NCBI GenBank assembly: GCA_020881915.1
Contig: JAJFPB010000015.1
Span: 1-54,848, forward strand
Direction of reading: 5' to 3'
DNA from: Paramyrothecium sp. XJ0827
Taxonomy: Eukaryota; Ascomycota; Sordariomycetes; Hypocreales; Stachybotryaceae
DNA: 54,848 bases
Position 1 is the stretch's first letter. Each line of letters starts with the position of its first letter. Of the stretch, positions 20,178 to 35,513 are shown piece by piece. The position numbers and the translations under genes were made by a program. The notes beneath the pieces are model-generated. The model ran no database searches. It had not been told where the DNA came from and worked only from the letters and a program-made list of their open reading frames with translations.

Positions 20178-21123
20178 TTCTAAAATATATTTAAAAATAA
20201 CTAAAGATTTAAACGATTTAAAATGAACTATACTAATAGGATATGATAATTTAAAATGAACTTTATTTAATAAATTTAAGAATTTAAATTTATTATTAAA
20301 AAAAAGATTTAAGTATTTAAAAAAAACTATAAAAAAAAGATTTAAGTATTTAAAATGAAATATTAAAATTACATTTAGGACTTTAAAATGAAATATTGAA
20401 ACTAGATTTAAGTTTTTATATTACAAAATCCTTTTATTATATAATAAATTAAAGATTATACTATATAATAAAAGATTTAATTTATTAATACAGGTACAGT
20501 TAAATACACGATGGTGAGTTAAAATTATACATATAGATATATTTTTGATTACTACAATATTAATATACTTTATTTTTGTAATTGCACTACCTATGTGGAA
20601 TGCGGCTGTACATTTGCCAGTTTTACATATAGGTGACCCAAAAAAAATAGATTATATAGTTACACCTAATTTTGTACCAGGTCCAGATACCGACTTGAGT
20701 AATCCAGCGATTAAAAAAGAGCGATATCTGAAAATATCCTTGAATATATTAGGGATCCTCGTAGAAGTACGGACAAACTTTTAAAACTAATGGGTACTCA
20801 ACTTACAAATTATCTTAGCGACGATAGATTTAATCGTATGTCTATATATTCAGAACGTTGACTGGGACAAGATCCAAATAATAATAATTTTCTGTATGAT
20901 CATTATTGTCAAGAATTAGCCCATCGTGTTAAAATTTCGGAACATGGTCATCTTTATGATTATATTCCTAATGAAGAGAGGTATACCTCGTCTTTATCCT
21001 AAAAGTACTCCAGGTTATCTTGCAAGAATGGACTTTTATATATTAGATGCTCTAGCTAAAAATCCTATTATTCTTCCCCAAGAAGTTAAAATTAAATTGT
21101 TTAAATCTTTAGTACTAATATAG
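20170..21123 (+). CDS. Unrecognised membrane ORF overlapping the cox2 stop (indels in this pass)
   Basis: Not recognised; consensus about 316 residues. It starts inside the cox2 stop context and uses many TGA codons as Trp. Residues 1-120 are very basic and repetitive, with variants of a unit like RFKYLKW (RFKYLKK, RFKYLKW, TFRTLKW, RFKFLYY; also DLKWTIL and NLKWTLF earlier). Residues about 121-144 form one membrane helix (ITTILIYFIFVIALPMW). The rest is soluble and charged, with PDTDLSNPAIKRA and YPKSTPGYLARMD. Extra bases near 20713 and 20980 break the frame here; pass 2 is correct at both but wrong near 51100 and 51860. The consensus frame stays open through all of it, arguing for a real gene translated with cox2. 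Confidence 0.65.
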
Positions 21124-21153
21124 ATATTATTATTAATTTATTATCTATATTAG

Positions 21154-21226
21154 GAGAGTATTAGTTTAAAGGTAAAACTTGATATTACGGCTATCACAAT
21201 TGTAGTTCGAATCTACAATACTCTTA
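21154..21226 (+). tRNA. trnR: tRNA-Arg (anticodon ACG)
   Basis: Acceptor GAGAGTA/TACTCTT, D-stem AGTTT/AAACT, anticodon stem TGATA/TATCA around TTACGGC, T-stem TGTAG/CTACA. Reads CGN codons. Confidence 0.9.
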
Positions 21227-21440
21227 CCCCGTAAGGGGAAAATACATATAGATATTCTTTGCTTAATAAATTTTATTTATTAAGTTATAATCTAAAGATG
21301 ATATATAGTAAAATAAAGATATAGCCTATACTATATATAATTTATAATAAAAATTTATTTATATTTGGTTTATTAAAAATAAACCACATCTAAAAAATAG
21401 GCATACCGAATAATTAGACAGACAATAAAAATAAAAAAAA
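21227..21440 (+). other. trnR-nad4L spacer with GC hairpin
   Basis: Begins with a compact stem CCCC-GTAA-GGGG (21227-21238), then only AT-rich sequence and a hairpin TGGTTTA/TAAACCA at 21366-21386. No gene seen. Confidence 0.5.
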
Positions 21441-21710
21441 ATGAGTTTAACTTTAATACTTTTTTTAATAGGAATTTTAGGATTCGTATTTAATAGAAAA
21501 AATATAATATTAATGCTTATTTCAATCGAAATAATGCTATTATCTATAACATTCTTAATATTGGTAAGTTCTATAAATCTTGACGATATAATAGGACAAA
21601 CATATGCTATATATATTATAGTAGTTGCTGGTGCAGAATCTGCCATCGGTTTAGCTATTTTGGTAGCTTTTTATAGACTAAGAGGAAGTATTGCAATAGA
21701 GTACAAATAA
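21441..21710 (+). CDS. nad4L: NADH dehydrogenase subunit 4L
   Basis: Small complex I membrane subunit, 89 residues, three helices. It has the conserved [20 protein letters not shown] near the C-terminus. The stop TAA overlaps the nad5 ATG by one base at 21710, the usual nad4L/nad5 coupling in fungi. Open and identical in length in pass 2. Confidence 0.96.
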   Translation: MSLTLILFLIGILGFVFNRKNIILMLISIEIMLLSITFLILVSSINLDDIIGQTYAIYIIVVAGAESAIGLAILVAFYRLRGSIAIEYK

Positions 21711-23832
21711 TGTATTTAACTATAATTATATTACCTTTATTAGGGTCTATAGTATCTGGGTTTTTTGGTAGAAAAATCGGAGTAACAGGTAGTCGTATCT
21801 TAAGTTGTTTAACTGTGATGACGACTACAATTTTAGCTATTATTAGCTTTTTTGAAGTAGGATTTAATAATAATCCTGTTTCTATAAATTTATTTAAATG
21901 ATTAGATAGTGAATTATTTAATATGGTATGAAATTTTCAATTTGATAGTTTAACAGTATCAATGTTAATACCTGTATTAATAATTAGTTCACTAGTTCAT
22001 TTATATTCTATAGGATATATGAGTCATGATCCACACAGTCAAAGATTTTTCAGTTATTTAAGTTTATTTACTTTTATGATGATTATCTTAGTTACAGGAA
22101 ATAATTACTTACTTATGTTCGTAGGTTGAGAAGGTGTGGGGGTATGTTCATACCTTTTAGTTAGTTTTTGATTTACTAGAATCGCAGCTAATCAAAGCTC
22201 TATGTCTGCATTCTTAACAAATAGAGTTGGAGATTGTTTTTTAACAATAGGAATGTTTGTTATATTATGATCTTTGGGTAGTTTAGATTATAGCATAGTG
22301 TTCTCATTAGCTCCATATATAAATGAAAATTTAGTAACAATTATTGGTATATGCTTATTAATAGGAGCTATGGCAAAAAGTTCTCAAGTAGGTCTTCATA
22401 TATGACTACCTATGGCTATGGAAGGTCCTACTCCTGTATCAGCATTAATTCATGCAGCTACAATGGTTACAGCGGGTGTATATTTATTAATACGTTCATC
22501 ACCTTTAATTGAATATAGTTCAACAATTTTATTGATTTGTTTATGATTAGGTGCAATAACTACAGTATTTAGTTCTCTTATAGGTTTATTCCAACAAGAT
22601 ATAAAAAAAATTATAGCTTATTCAACTATGAGTCAATTAGGTATGATGGTTATAGCTATCGGTTTATCTTCATATAATGTAGCACTTTTCCACTTAATAA
22701 ATCATGCTTTTTATAAAGGATTATTATTCTTAGGTGCAGGTGCAGTTATACATGCTGTGGCTGATAATCAAGATTTAAGAAAATATGGGGGATTATTTTC
22801 ATTTTTACCTTTAACATATACTGTTATATTAATGGCTAGTCTTAGTTTAGCAGCTTTCCTTTTATGACAGGTTTTTATAGTAAAGATTTTATACTAGAAT
22901 CTGCTTTTGGTCAATACCATTTCAGTAGTATTAATGTTTATGTAATCGCAGTAATAGGTGCTATGTTCACTACATTATATTCAGTAAAAGTTATCTATTT
23001 AACTTTCTTAACTAGTCCGAATGGTCCAGTAAATTCATATAAAAATGCGCATGAAGGTGATATCTTTTTAAGTTTACCTTTAGTAATTTTAGCAATATTT
23101 TCTGTATATTTTGGATTTATAACTAAAGACATTTTCATTGGTTTAGGTTCAGGATTCTTTGCGGATAATAGTATATTTATACATCCTACACGTGAGATAT
23201 TAATAGATACAGAATTTGCTGTACCTACTTTATTTAAATTACTACCTTTTTCTTTACAATCTTTTTTTCAGGTATAGCTATAATATATCCAGAATTTATG
23301 CCTAATTCTATTACTAATTTTAAAGTATCTAGATTAGGATATTATATATTTGGTTTCTTTAATCAACGTTTCTTAGTAGAATTCTTTTATAATAAATATA
23401 TAGTTAATACAGTGTTAAATTTAGGAGGTCAAACTACAAAAGTTTTAGAGATAAGGGTAGTATAGAATGAGTAGGTCCTTATGGTATATATTGAACTTTA
23501 CTTAAAATAGGTAAAATTATTATTAGTTAGTTAAAAGTAAGAGAGTAGTAACAGATTATGCTCTTTATATATTAATAGCAGTATGTTTTTATTTATCTTT
23601 ATTTACTTTTGTTTGAACTTTCTTTGATACAATACATTCTATTACTTTATCTTGTGTTACAATTTTCATTTGTATAAGTTATTATTTACAATTAAATGAA
23701 AATACAAAGATTAGTAATAATAACTTAGAATCTGCTATTTTTACTTGAAATAGTACAAAAGAAATATGAGCTACTAAAGTAAAAATTATTAAATTAACTT
23801 GAAGATATTTCACGAGGAAAGAGAATATTTAA
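21710..23832 (+). CDS. nad5: NADH dehydrogenase subunit 5 (frame broken in this pass)
   Basis: Largest proton-pumping complex I subunit, consensus 705 residues. Conserved parts include [16 protein letters not shown], the [13 protein letters not shown] segment and [13 protein letters not shown]. Indels here: a missing C near 22859, a missing T near 23250, two extra bases near 23449 and about five near 23525. Pass 2 is clean at these sites but lacks bases near 52932 and 53030 and has an extra T near 53461. After the conserved YALYIL segment the frame runs on for about 80 codons (second hydrophobic stretch, then [13 protein letters not shown]) to TAA at 23830, which looks longer than the usual C-terminus. 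The next ORF overlaps this end. Confidence 0.93.
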
Positions 23833-24436
23833 TATCATCATTAGATTTATATTAAATCCTTATTTTATTTTCAGAATACTTAGTCATATATTAGCTGTTT
23901 TTATAGGTATAGATATTTTTAATGAAAAAATAAGTTTCACAGATACTGAAGGAGATAATGAAAATAACCTTAAAAATAATAAAATAGATAAAGATAAAGG
24001 TATAGCAGTAGAAACGGAATCGGACTCTACTTCGAATAAAGAAATAGAGAAAGATGAAAATACAAAAAAAAATACGGGAAATAATTGATATAATGAAAAA
24101 ATGTTAGCATTATATCAAAAAATGATGGAACATGAAGAAGCAATGATGAAAATGGAAGAAGAAGAAAGAAATAAAGGAACAGAAGATTTAGTTGAAGAAG
24201 GGGTAATTGTCAATGAAATATCTGAAAACAGAGTAGGTGATTCAAAAGATATATATCAATTAACTAAAACTTTAAATGAAATTAATATAAATGAAGACTC
24301 AACAGAAGCAGGTCCATCTACAGATAATAAAAGACCTGCTAGCCAAGAAGATGATTTGTATGAAAACAAAAAATCAAAGTTAACAGAAAAAATTACAAAT
24401 AGCATTAAAAGAAATAGAGATAGCGATAGTGAATAA
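23825..24436 (+). CDS. Unrecognised acidic ORF after nad5
   Basis: Not recognised. The frame is open from 23798 and has no ATG before 24101, so translation may begin at ATA 23825 (about 203 residues, overlapping nad5 by 8 bases) or at ATG 24101 (111 residues). The longer version starts with a hydrophobic, weakly basic segment (residues 1-33, for example FILNPYFIFRILSHILAVF). Then follow a Lys/Asp/Glu-rich region, a helix-prone Met/Glu stretch (EHEEAMMKMEEEER) and a Lys/Arg-rich end. A TGA at 24086 is used as Trp. Pass 2 has one A fewer near 54713 and stops there, so the link between the hydrophobic and acidic parts needs confirmation. In layout it resembles the ORF after cox3. Confidence 0.5.
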
Positions 24437-24697
24437 TCTATCTTTATAATTCTAGATGTATACTCTTTTATTTAAATTTTGCAAATTATGCAGTATATAT
24501 TTTGTATATACTACAAAATAAACACTTATGTTGTCTATATATGTTGAAAATTATAATTATAATTCAAAACTAACTAATTAAATAATTTAATTAAAATATT
24601 AAACATTCTAATGAATAATTTTTTATTAAATCTTTTATTTAATAAGAACTAGACTTTTAAATATAAGTGTTCTATTTACATTAACTCAATAATATAT
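24437..24697 (+). other. Spacer before cob
   Basis: AT-rich spacer of 261 bp. I see no gene or strong secondary structure apart from ATATA-type inverted repeats. Confidence 0.4.
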
Positions 24698-25861
24698 ATG
24701 AGATTATTAAAAAGTCATCCTTTTTTAAAATTAGTGAATGCATACGTTATTGATCATTCACAACCTAGTAATATAAGTTATTTATGAAATTTTGGTTCTT
24801 TATTAGGTGTTTGCTTAATAATACAAATAGTTACAGGTGTTACTTTAGCTATGCATTATAACCCAAGTGTAGCTGAAGCATTTAATTCTATAGAACACAT
24901 AATGCGTGATGTAAATAATGGGTGATTAATTCGTTATTTACATGCTAATACAGCATCAGCTTTTTTCTTTTTAGTTTATTTACACATAGGAAGAGGTTTA
25001 TACTACGCATCATATAGAGCACCAAGAACATTAGCATGAGTATTAGGTGCAATAATATTAATATTAATGATGGGTATAGGTTTCTTAGGTTATGTTTTAC
25101 CTTATGGACAAATGTCTTTATGAGGTGCTACAGTTATAACTAATCTTATAAGTGCAATCCCTTGAATTGGGCAAGATATAGTTGAATTTGTTTGAGGAGG
25201 ATTCTCCGTAAATAATGCTACTTTAAATAGATTCTTTGCATTACACTTTGTATTACCTTTTGTATTAGCAGCTTTAGCTTTAATGCATTTAATAGCTGTT
25301 CATGAAACAGCTGGAGCAAGTAATCCTTTAGGTGTACCAGGTTACTATGACAGAGTAGTATTTGCACCTTATTTCTTATTTAAAGATTTAATAACTATAT
25401 TTATATTTATATTCGTATTAAGTTTATTTGTATTCTTTATGCCTAATGTTTTAGGAGATAGTGAAAACTATGTAATGGCTAATCCTATGCAAACACCAGC
25501 AGCTATAGTACCAGAATGATATTTATTACCTTTCTATGCTATATTAAGATCTATACCTAATAAATTATTAGGAGTTGTTGCAATGTTTGCGGCATTAATT
25601 ATTATATTAGCTTTACCTATAACTGACTTAGGTGCAACAAAAGGTTTACAATTTAGACCATTAAGTAAAATAGCTTTCTATGTATTTGTTGCAAACTTTA
25701 TTATTTTACAACAATTAGGAGCTAAACATGTAGAAAGTCCATTTATAGAATTCGGACAAATAAGTACAATGTTATATTTTGCACATTTCTTAGTGATAGT
25801 ACCTATAGTAAGTATAATAGAAAATACTTTAATAGATTTAACTACAACAAGATCTCATTAA
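24698..25861 (+). CDS. cob: Cytochrome b
   Basis: Haem-b subunit of complex III, 387 residues, intronless. It starts [20 protein letters not shown] and has the Qo motif [11 protein letters not shown], the haem-ligand helices ([27 protein letters not shown]) and [24 protein letters not shown] helix C. TGA at 24786, 24923 and 25517 is Trp. Only one pass covers it, but the frame is fully open. Confidence 0.96.
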
Positions 25862-25939
25862 TTCAAAATTTTTCAATATAATATAAAGATTTATTAAATT
25901 AAGGCGTAACTAAGCTCTTAATAAATTTTTATGTTATAA

Positions 25940-26010
25940 AGGTTATGATGTAGAAGGTTTACACTGTGATTGCAAATCATTAGTTTGAGGTTCGATTCCT
26001 CCATAACCTT
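25940..26010 (+). tRNA. trnC: tRNA-Cys (anticodon GCA)
   Basis: Acceptor AGGTTAT/ATAACCT, loop TTGCAAA, T-stem GAGG-TTCGATT-CCTC. Lies between cob and cox1; single pass. Confidence 0.88.
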
Positions 26011-26446
26011 TACTTAATATAAAGTAAGAGCTTATACTATAATATAAGCTAATTAACTATAATTTCATAAGATAGTTATTAATATTTACCAAAAAAAAAC
26101 CTTCTAATTATCACCCAATATATGTACGTTACTGTATATGCAATAAGCTATACAGATATTTCTTTTAATTTACTATTTTTCTCCTACTATACTTGGAGTA
26201 ATTAGAAAAAAGCTAAAGTAGTTTGTAACAATTTAATTAATTATTAGTGTTTATATAAATAATATAAATAAAATAATCAAACTAAAAAATTTTCTATTGA
26301 ATAGAAAATTATTCAATACAGAATAAAACCCGAACTTTCGGGTTTCAATAAAAAACATAATTCATAAATGAATACAAATTAACTATTTTAGCGCCAACAA
26401 TTTTTTGCGAGATTCATTAAATTATAATCTCAGATCTGACATATCT
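26011..26446 (+). other. trnC-cox1 spacer with two adjacent hairpins
   Basis: No gene seen in 436 bp. Two clean stem-loops follow one another: 26288-26310 (arms AATTTTCTA/TAGAAAATT) and 26326-26345 (arms AAACCCGA/TCGGGTTT, the strongest GC stem in the spacer). They are candidates for an RNA processing site separating cob and cox1 transcripts. The cox1 frame is also open upstream of its ATG to at least 26396, without another ATG. Confidence 0.5.
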
Positions 26447-30284
<3,838 letters not shown>

Positions 30285-30363
30285 TTTATTAGAATTCAAT
30301 TCTAATAGAAGAATTTAATCGTTCAATGGGTCTTTGAGCTTTATGGTCAAAGACCACTACTTA

Positions 30364-30434
30364 GTCTCATTAGCTTAAAGGTAGAGCATAATACTTCTAA
30401 TATTACGATTTTGGTTCGAGTCCTTAATGAGATA
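30364..30434 (+). tRNA. trnR: tRNA-Arg (anticodon TCT)
   Basis: Acceptor GTCTCAT/ATGAGAT, D-stem GCTT/GAGC, anticodon stem TAATA/TATTA around CTTCTAA. The T-stem TTTGG/CCTTA has two T-T mismatches. Reads AGR codons, the main Arg codons of this genome, so it must be functional. A hairpin TCTTTGA/TCAAAGA precedes it (30331-30353). Confidence 0.85.
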
Positions 30435-30577
30435 AAATTTACAATAAATAGTTTATGACCTTTAAAAAGGCTGGCTGTTTTTGCTTATATTTATTAACTA
30501 AAAGTTTAATCTAAATTTTTCTTATTTAAATTATTAATTTTTGTTAATTATATATAAAATTAAAAATTATAAATAAA
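30435..30577 (+). other. trnR-nad1 spacer
   Basis: AT-rich spacer of 143 bp; no gene seen. Only place where the nad1 5' flank is visible. Confidence 0.4.
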
Positions 30578-31683
30578 ATGACATTACCCGTAACTTTAAT
30601 ATCTTTAATTGAAAATTTATTATTAATGTTACCAGCCTTGTTAGTAGTAGCTTATGTAACTGTAGCTGAAAGAAAAACTATGGCTAGTATGCAAAGAAGA
30701 TTAGGACCTAATGCTGTAGGATATTATGGTTTATTACAAGCATTTGCTGATGCTTTAAAATTAATATTAAAAGAATATGTAGCACCTACACAAGCTAATT
30801 TAATTTTATTTTTCCTAGGTCCTATTGTTACCTTAATATTTTCTTTACTAGGTTATGCAGTTATTCCTTATGGTCCTGGTTTATCTATTGGAGATATGGA
30901 TTTAGGAATATTATTTATGTTAGCTGTATCATCTTTAGCTACTTATGGTATATTATTAGCAGGATGAAGTGCTAATAGTAAATATGCTTTCTTAGGTTCT
31001 TTAAGAAGTACAGCTCAATTAATTAGTTATGAATTAGTTTTAAGTTCTGTATTATTAATAGTTATAATGATAACTAATAGTCTTAATTTAAATATTAATG
31101 TACAAAAAAAAATTATATGATTAGGTATACCACTATTTTGTATACTAATAATATTCTTTATAGGTTCAGTGGCAGAAACTAATAGAGCTCCTTTTGATTT
31201 AGCAGAAGCTGAATCAGAATTAGTTAGTGGATTTATGACAGAGCATGCTGCGGTAATTTTTGTATTTTTCTTCTTAGCTGAATATGCTAGTATAGTATTA
31301 ATGTGTATATTTACTAGTATATTATTCTTAGGTGGTTATTTAATAGATATTGATTATATTTATTGATTTGATTTATTAAATTATGTATATGCATATATAT
31401 TTGATATAGATTGAATAGAATCCTCAGAATATTTTAGTTTAAGAAATACTTTACTAGTTCATCTGTTAATGGTTTATTACATAGTGTTACTTTAGGTGTA
31501 AAAAGTTCTATAATGGTATTTATATTTATATGAGTAAGAGCTTCATTCCCTAGAATACGTTTTGATCAATTAATGTCTTTCTGTTGAACTGTATTATTAC
31601 CTATTTTATTTGCTTTTATAATATTAGTACCATGTATATTATACGTATTTGGTATATTCTTTATTAATATAAGTTTATTTTAA
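30578..31683 (+). CDS. nad1: NADH dehydrogenase subunit 1 (full length; one shift near the 3' part)
   Basis: Complete nad1, consensus 369 residues. The start [20 protein letters not shown] and the motif [19 protein letters not shown] are standard for ND1, which lines the quinone tunnel of complex I. A missing T near 31448 shifts the frame in this pass; pass 1 (to 895) is correct there. Three bases fewer than pass 1 near 31103-31112 change one or two residues in a loop (ambiguous homopolymer). Confidence 0.95.
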
Positions 31684-31904
31684 TATATAAAAATAAAAGT
31701 AGTTATATATATATATTGTTGTATAAATTCTATTTTTTTTTTCGTTAAGATTTAAATTATTATACAAATTTAAAAAAAATTTTTTTTTTTGTTAATAACC
31801 AATTTAATTCTAGAGATCTTTTATATCATTGGGGTTTTGAATGGCCTTGTTATGCTTGTACTTAGGTGCCGTTTATTCTTTTTGTGGTTCAATAATATCA
31901 AAAA

Positions 31905-32383
31905 ATGTGAGAATTATTATTTATAATTGGTATTATTAGTTTAAATTTATTAGTAAAAAAATATATAGCTTTCTATTCGAAATTTTTCATGGTTATGGTT
32001 GTAATAATAATTTTTAGTTCAATTTTTATTGAGAATATTTTATCTTTTTTGATTTGAATATTCTTCTAATTGATAATTTGAAAATGTATATATTATCAAA
32101 AGATTTGCATGGAGTAATACCTGATTTAACTGATCCTAATAATATAAATTTACTGCAAAAATTTGAATTAAGAATTCAACTTGACCTGCTTAATCTACTT
32201 AGATACGATCTACATAGTTATTCTATAGAAATTCGTGAATCATTTACACAATGTAAATCTAATGAAGATTTAGATAAATTAACCGAATTATATAATAAAG
32301 CATTAAATCAATTAGATAAAATAGATCAAGTAATAACACAAATAAAATCCTTAAAAAAAAAAATTAAATTAATTAGTCGTTAA
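31905..32383 (+). CDS. Pass 2 copy of the nad1-nad4 accessory ORF (fragmented)
   Basis: Equivalent of 1118-1585. Indels in A/T runs near 31955 and 32047 split it; the frame from 32054 to 32383 is open and matches pass 1 except for the last residues, where an A run near 32353 differs. The true C-terminus is therefore unsettled (LLKKLN or LKKKIKLISR). Confidence 0.5.
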
Positions 32384-32493
32384 TAAGACAAATATTTGAT
32401 CTTTTATATCATTAGGGTTCTGAATGGCCTTGTTATGCTTGTACTTAGGTGCCGTTTATTCTTTTTGTGGTTCAATAATATCTTGCTAAAAAG

Positions 32494-33959
32494 ATATTTA
32501 TTATCTTGTCTATTGTTAATCCCTATAGTAGGGACTATGACTGTAGCCAGTTTAAATTCGTTTAAAAAAATTCATATATATATATATTAAAAGTATAGGG
32601 TTAATAACTAGTGTATTAACTTTATTATTATCTTTATTTATTTTTGTATTTTTGATCTTAGTTCTAATCAATTTCAATTTATACAACAACATTATAATGT
32701 CCAAATATTCGATATATATATTTAGGTTTAGATAATATATCTATTTATTTTGTTTTATTAACAACAATAATAATGCCTATTGCATTGTTATCTAATTGAG
32801 ATTCTATAAAAGAAAATATAAAAAAGCATATGTAATAATAATGTTATTATTAGAAACATTACTATTAACAGTCTTTATGTCATTAGATATAATGGCCTTT
32901 TATATATTCTTTGAAAGTATTCTTCCACCTTTATTTATATTAATAGGTTTATTTGGATCGATAATAATAAATCAACAGCTAGTTATTATCTATTTTTATA
33001 TACATTATGAGGTTCTTTATTTTTATTATTATCAATCTTAAGTACTTCTTCAATTATGGGAAGTACAGATTTTGATATTTTATTTAAATTTGATTTTGAA
33101 TATACAACTCAAGTATTTTTATTTATAGGTATATTTATAGCTTTTGCCGTAAAAACACCTACAATATTTTTAAATAATTGATTATTAAAAGCTCATGTAG
33201 AATCACCTTTGGGTGGTAGTATAGTACTAGCAGCAATTGTATTAAAATTAAGTTTATATGGTATATTTAGACTAATATTACCTATATTAGCTAAAGCTTC
33301 TTTATTATTATACTTTTGTAGTGTATACCATAGCAGTTATTACTATTATATATGCAAGTTTTAGTACAATAAGAACAACAGATATTAAAGAATTAATAGC
33401 TTATAGTTCTGTTTGTCACGCATCAGTATATTTAATAGGTGTTTTCAGTAATACTGTTCAAGGTTTAGAAGGAAGTATTATATTAGGATTAGCACACGGA
33501 TTTGTATCAAGTGGTTTATTTATCTGTGCAGGTGGAATATTGTATGATAGAACAGGTACTAGAATGATATACTTCTATAGAGGTGCAACTCAGTTAATGC
33601 CTATCTTTTCAATATTATTCTTCTTATTAGCTTTAGGTAATTGTGCAGCTCCTTTAACACTTAATTTTATAGGAGAATTTATGTCACTTTATAGTATTAT
33701 CGAAAGATTACCAATATTAGGTATTTTCGCTTGTTCTTCAATAATATTATCAGCAGCCTATACTATATACATGTTTAATAGAATATCTTTCGGAGGTTCT
33801 TTCAGTAAATTCTTAGAAGAAGGTGTATACGATGTAAATAAAAGAGAATTTGTTTTATTATTTGTATTAGTATTCTTCACTGTATTCTTTGGTATTTATC
33901 CTTCTTTATTATTAAATGTATTAGATTATCCTATGAATAGTTTAATATATAGTGTATAA
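32494..33959 (+). CDS. nad4: Pass 2 nad4 (several frameshifts)
   Basis: Equivalent of 1706-3163. Frame disturbed near 32495, 32566, 32652, 32720, 32822, 32960 and 33307; from 33321 to the stop it is identical to pass 1 at protein level. Pass 1 should be used. Confidence 0.9.
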
Positions 33960-34045
33960 TTTATTTTATTATACATTTTTTTCAGGCGCAAGCTTTACGG
34001 AAATTTCCGTATATAGATAAAACATCCTTAGAAAAGCAATAAAAT

Positions 34046-34192
34046 ATGCCTCAATTAGTACCTTTTTATTACGTTAATGAAGTAGTATTTGCTTTTGGAT
34101 TAATAGTAGTGATTTTATATATATTATCTAAATATATTTTACCAAGAATAGTTCGTTTATTCTTATCACGTATGTTTATTCAAAAAATATAA
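34046..34192 (+). CDS. atp8: Pass 2 atp8
   Basis: Equivalent of 3250-3396, open, 48 residues, same protein. Confidence 0.93.
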   Translation: MPQLVPFYYVNEVVFAFGLIVVILYILSKYILPRIVRLFLSRMFIQKI

Positions 34193-34337
34193 TATTAGTT
34201 CTAACTATTTTTACTTTTTAGCTACAAAAATAGCTAAAGTACGTAAAATTCAAAAAAAAAAATTAAAATAGCCATTTTTAGGCTTAAAATAGAAATTATT
34301 AAGAATATATGCATAAAAATACTACTATGTAAATCAC

Positions 34338-35110
34338 ATGTGGTATTATACAGAAATCAGAAGTCCTTTAGACCAATTTGAAATAAGAGATATATTAAAT
34401 TTAGAAGTTTTAAATTTACATTTAAACATAACTAATATAGGATTATATTTAACAATTGGTACATTAATTATATTAATATCAGGTATATTAGCTACTAATT
34501 ATAATAAATTAGTTAGTAATAACTGATCTATAGCTCAAGAAATTTTATATGTAACTATACACGGTATAGTTACAAATCAAATAAATGCGAAAAATGGTCA
34601 AATCTATTTTCCTTTTATATATACATTATTTATATTTATTTTATTAAATAATTTAATAGGTATGATACCTTATAGCTTTGCATCTACAAGCCATTTTGCT
34701 TTAACATTTGCACTTAGTTTTACAATAGTATTAGGTGCAACTATATTAGGATTCCAAAAACATGGACTTAAATTCTTTTCATTATTAGTACCTGCAGGTT
34801 GTCCTTTAGCTCTTTTACCTTTATTAGTTACTATAGAATTAATTTCATATTTAGCTAGAAATGTTTCATTAGGTTTAAGATTAGCTGCAAATATTACAGC
34901 AGGACATATGTTATTAAGTATTTTAAGTGGTTTTGTATATAATATAATGAATTCAGGATTTATATTTATATTCTTTTTATATTAGGATTAATACCTTTAT
35001 TATTTATTATAGCATTCTCAGGTTTAGAATTAGCAATAGCTTTCATACAAGCACAAGTGTTTGTAGTGTTATCTAGTTCTTATATAAAAGATGGATTAGA
35101 TTTACATTAA
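34338..35110 (+). CDS. atp6: Pass 2 atp6 (8-base insertion near 3' end)
   Basis: Equivalent of 3541-4305. Extra bases at about 34965-34980, a partial tandem repeat of TTATATTC/TTTATA, cause a premature stop at 34983. A substitution near 34541 changes Ser to Ile. Pass 1 is the credible version. Confidence 0.9.
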
Positions 35111-35513
35111 TTGTATATAAGTAAATTTATTCTATATTTTAACAATAATATATAGAATAAAAAAAAATAAAAAATTTGTTAAAAATTCAGAAATATTCTA
35201 TAAAAAACAAACAATTTAAGAGTTTTCCAGCCATTCTCTTAAATTAAAAGTAGAAATAAGGCTGTAAATATAGTGTAAATTTATGAAAAATTGACTTTGT
35301 ATTATATTAACTTATCCAAATAGGAATAATCCAAATTATACATTTGAATATAGAAATTAAGAAAAATAGTTAACTATTATAAAATTAAAAAAAGCGAGCA
35401 ACTATAAGGGTTAGATTAACAAGTAAAATTTAGAGAATAATTTCACAAGAATCAATTTACAAAATTTCGCTATAAACAATAATTTAGATCTTATAGTGAT
35501 GTAAAAATAACAT

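Noticed and set aside
21359..21646. Minus-strand frame opposite nad4L
   Set aside because: Shadow of nad4L.
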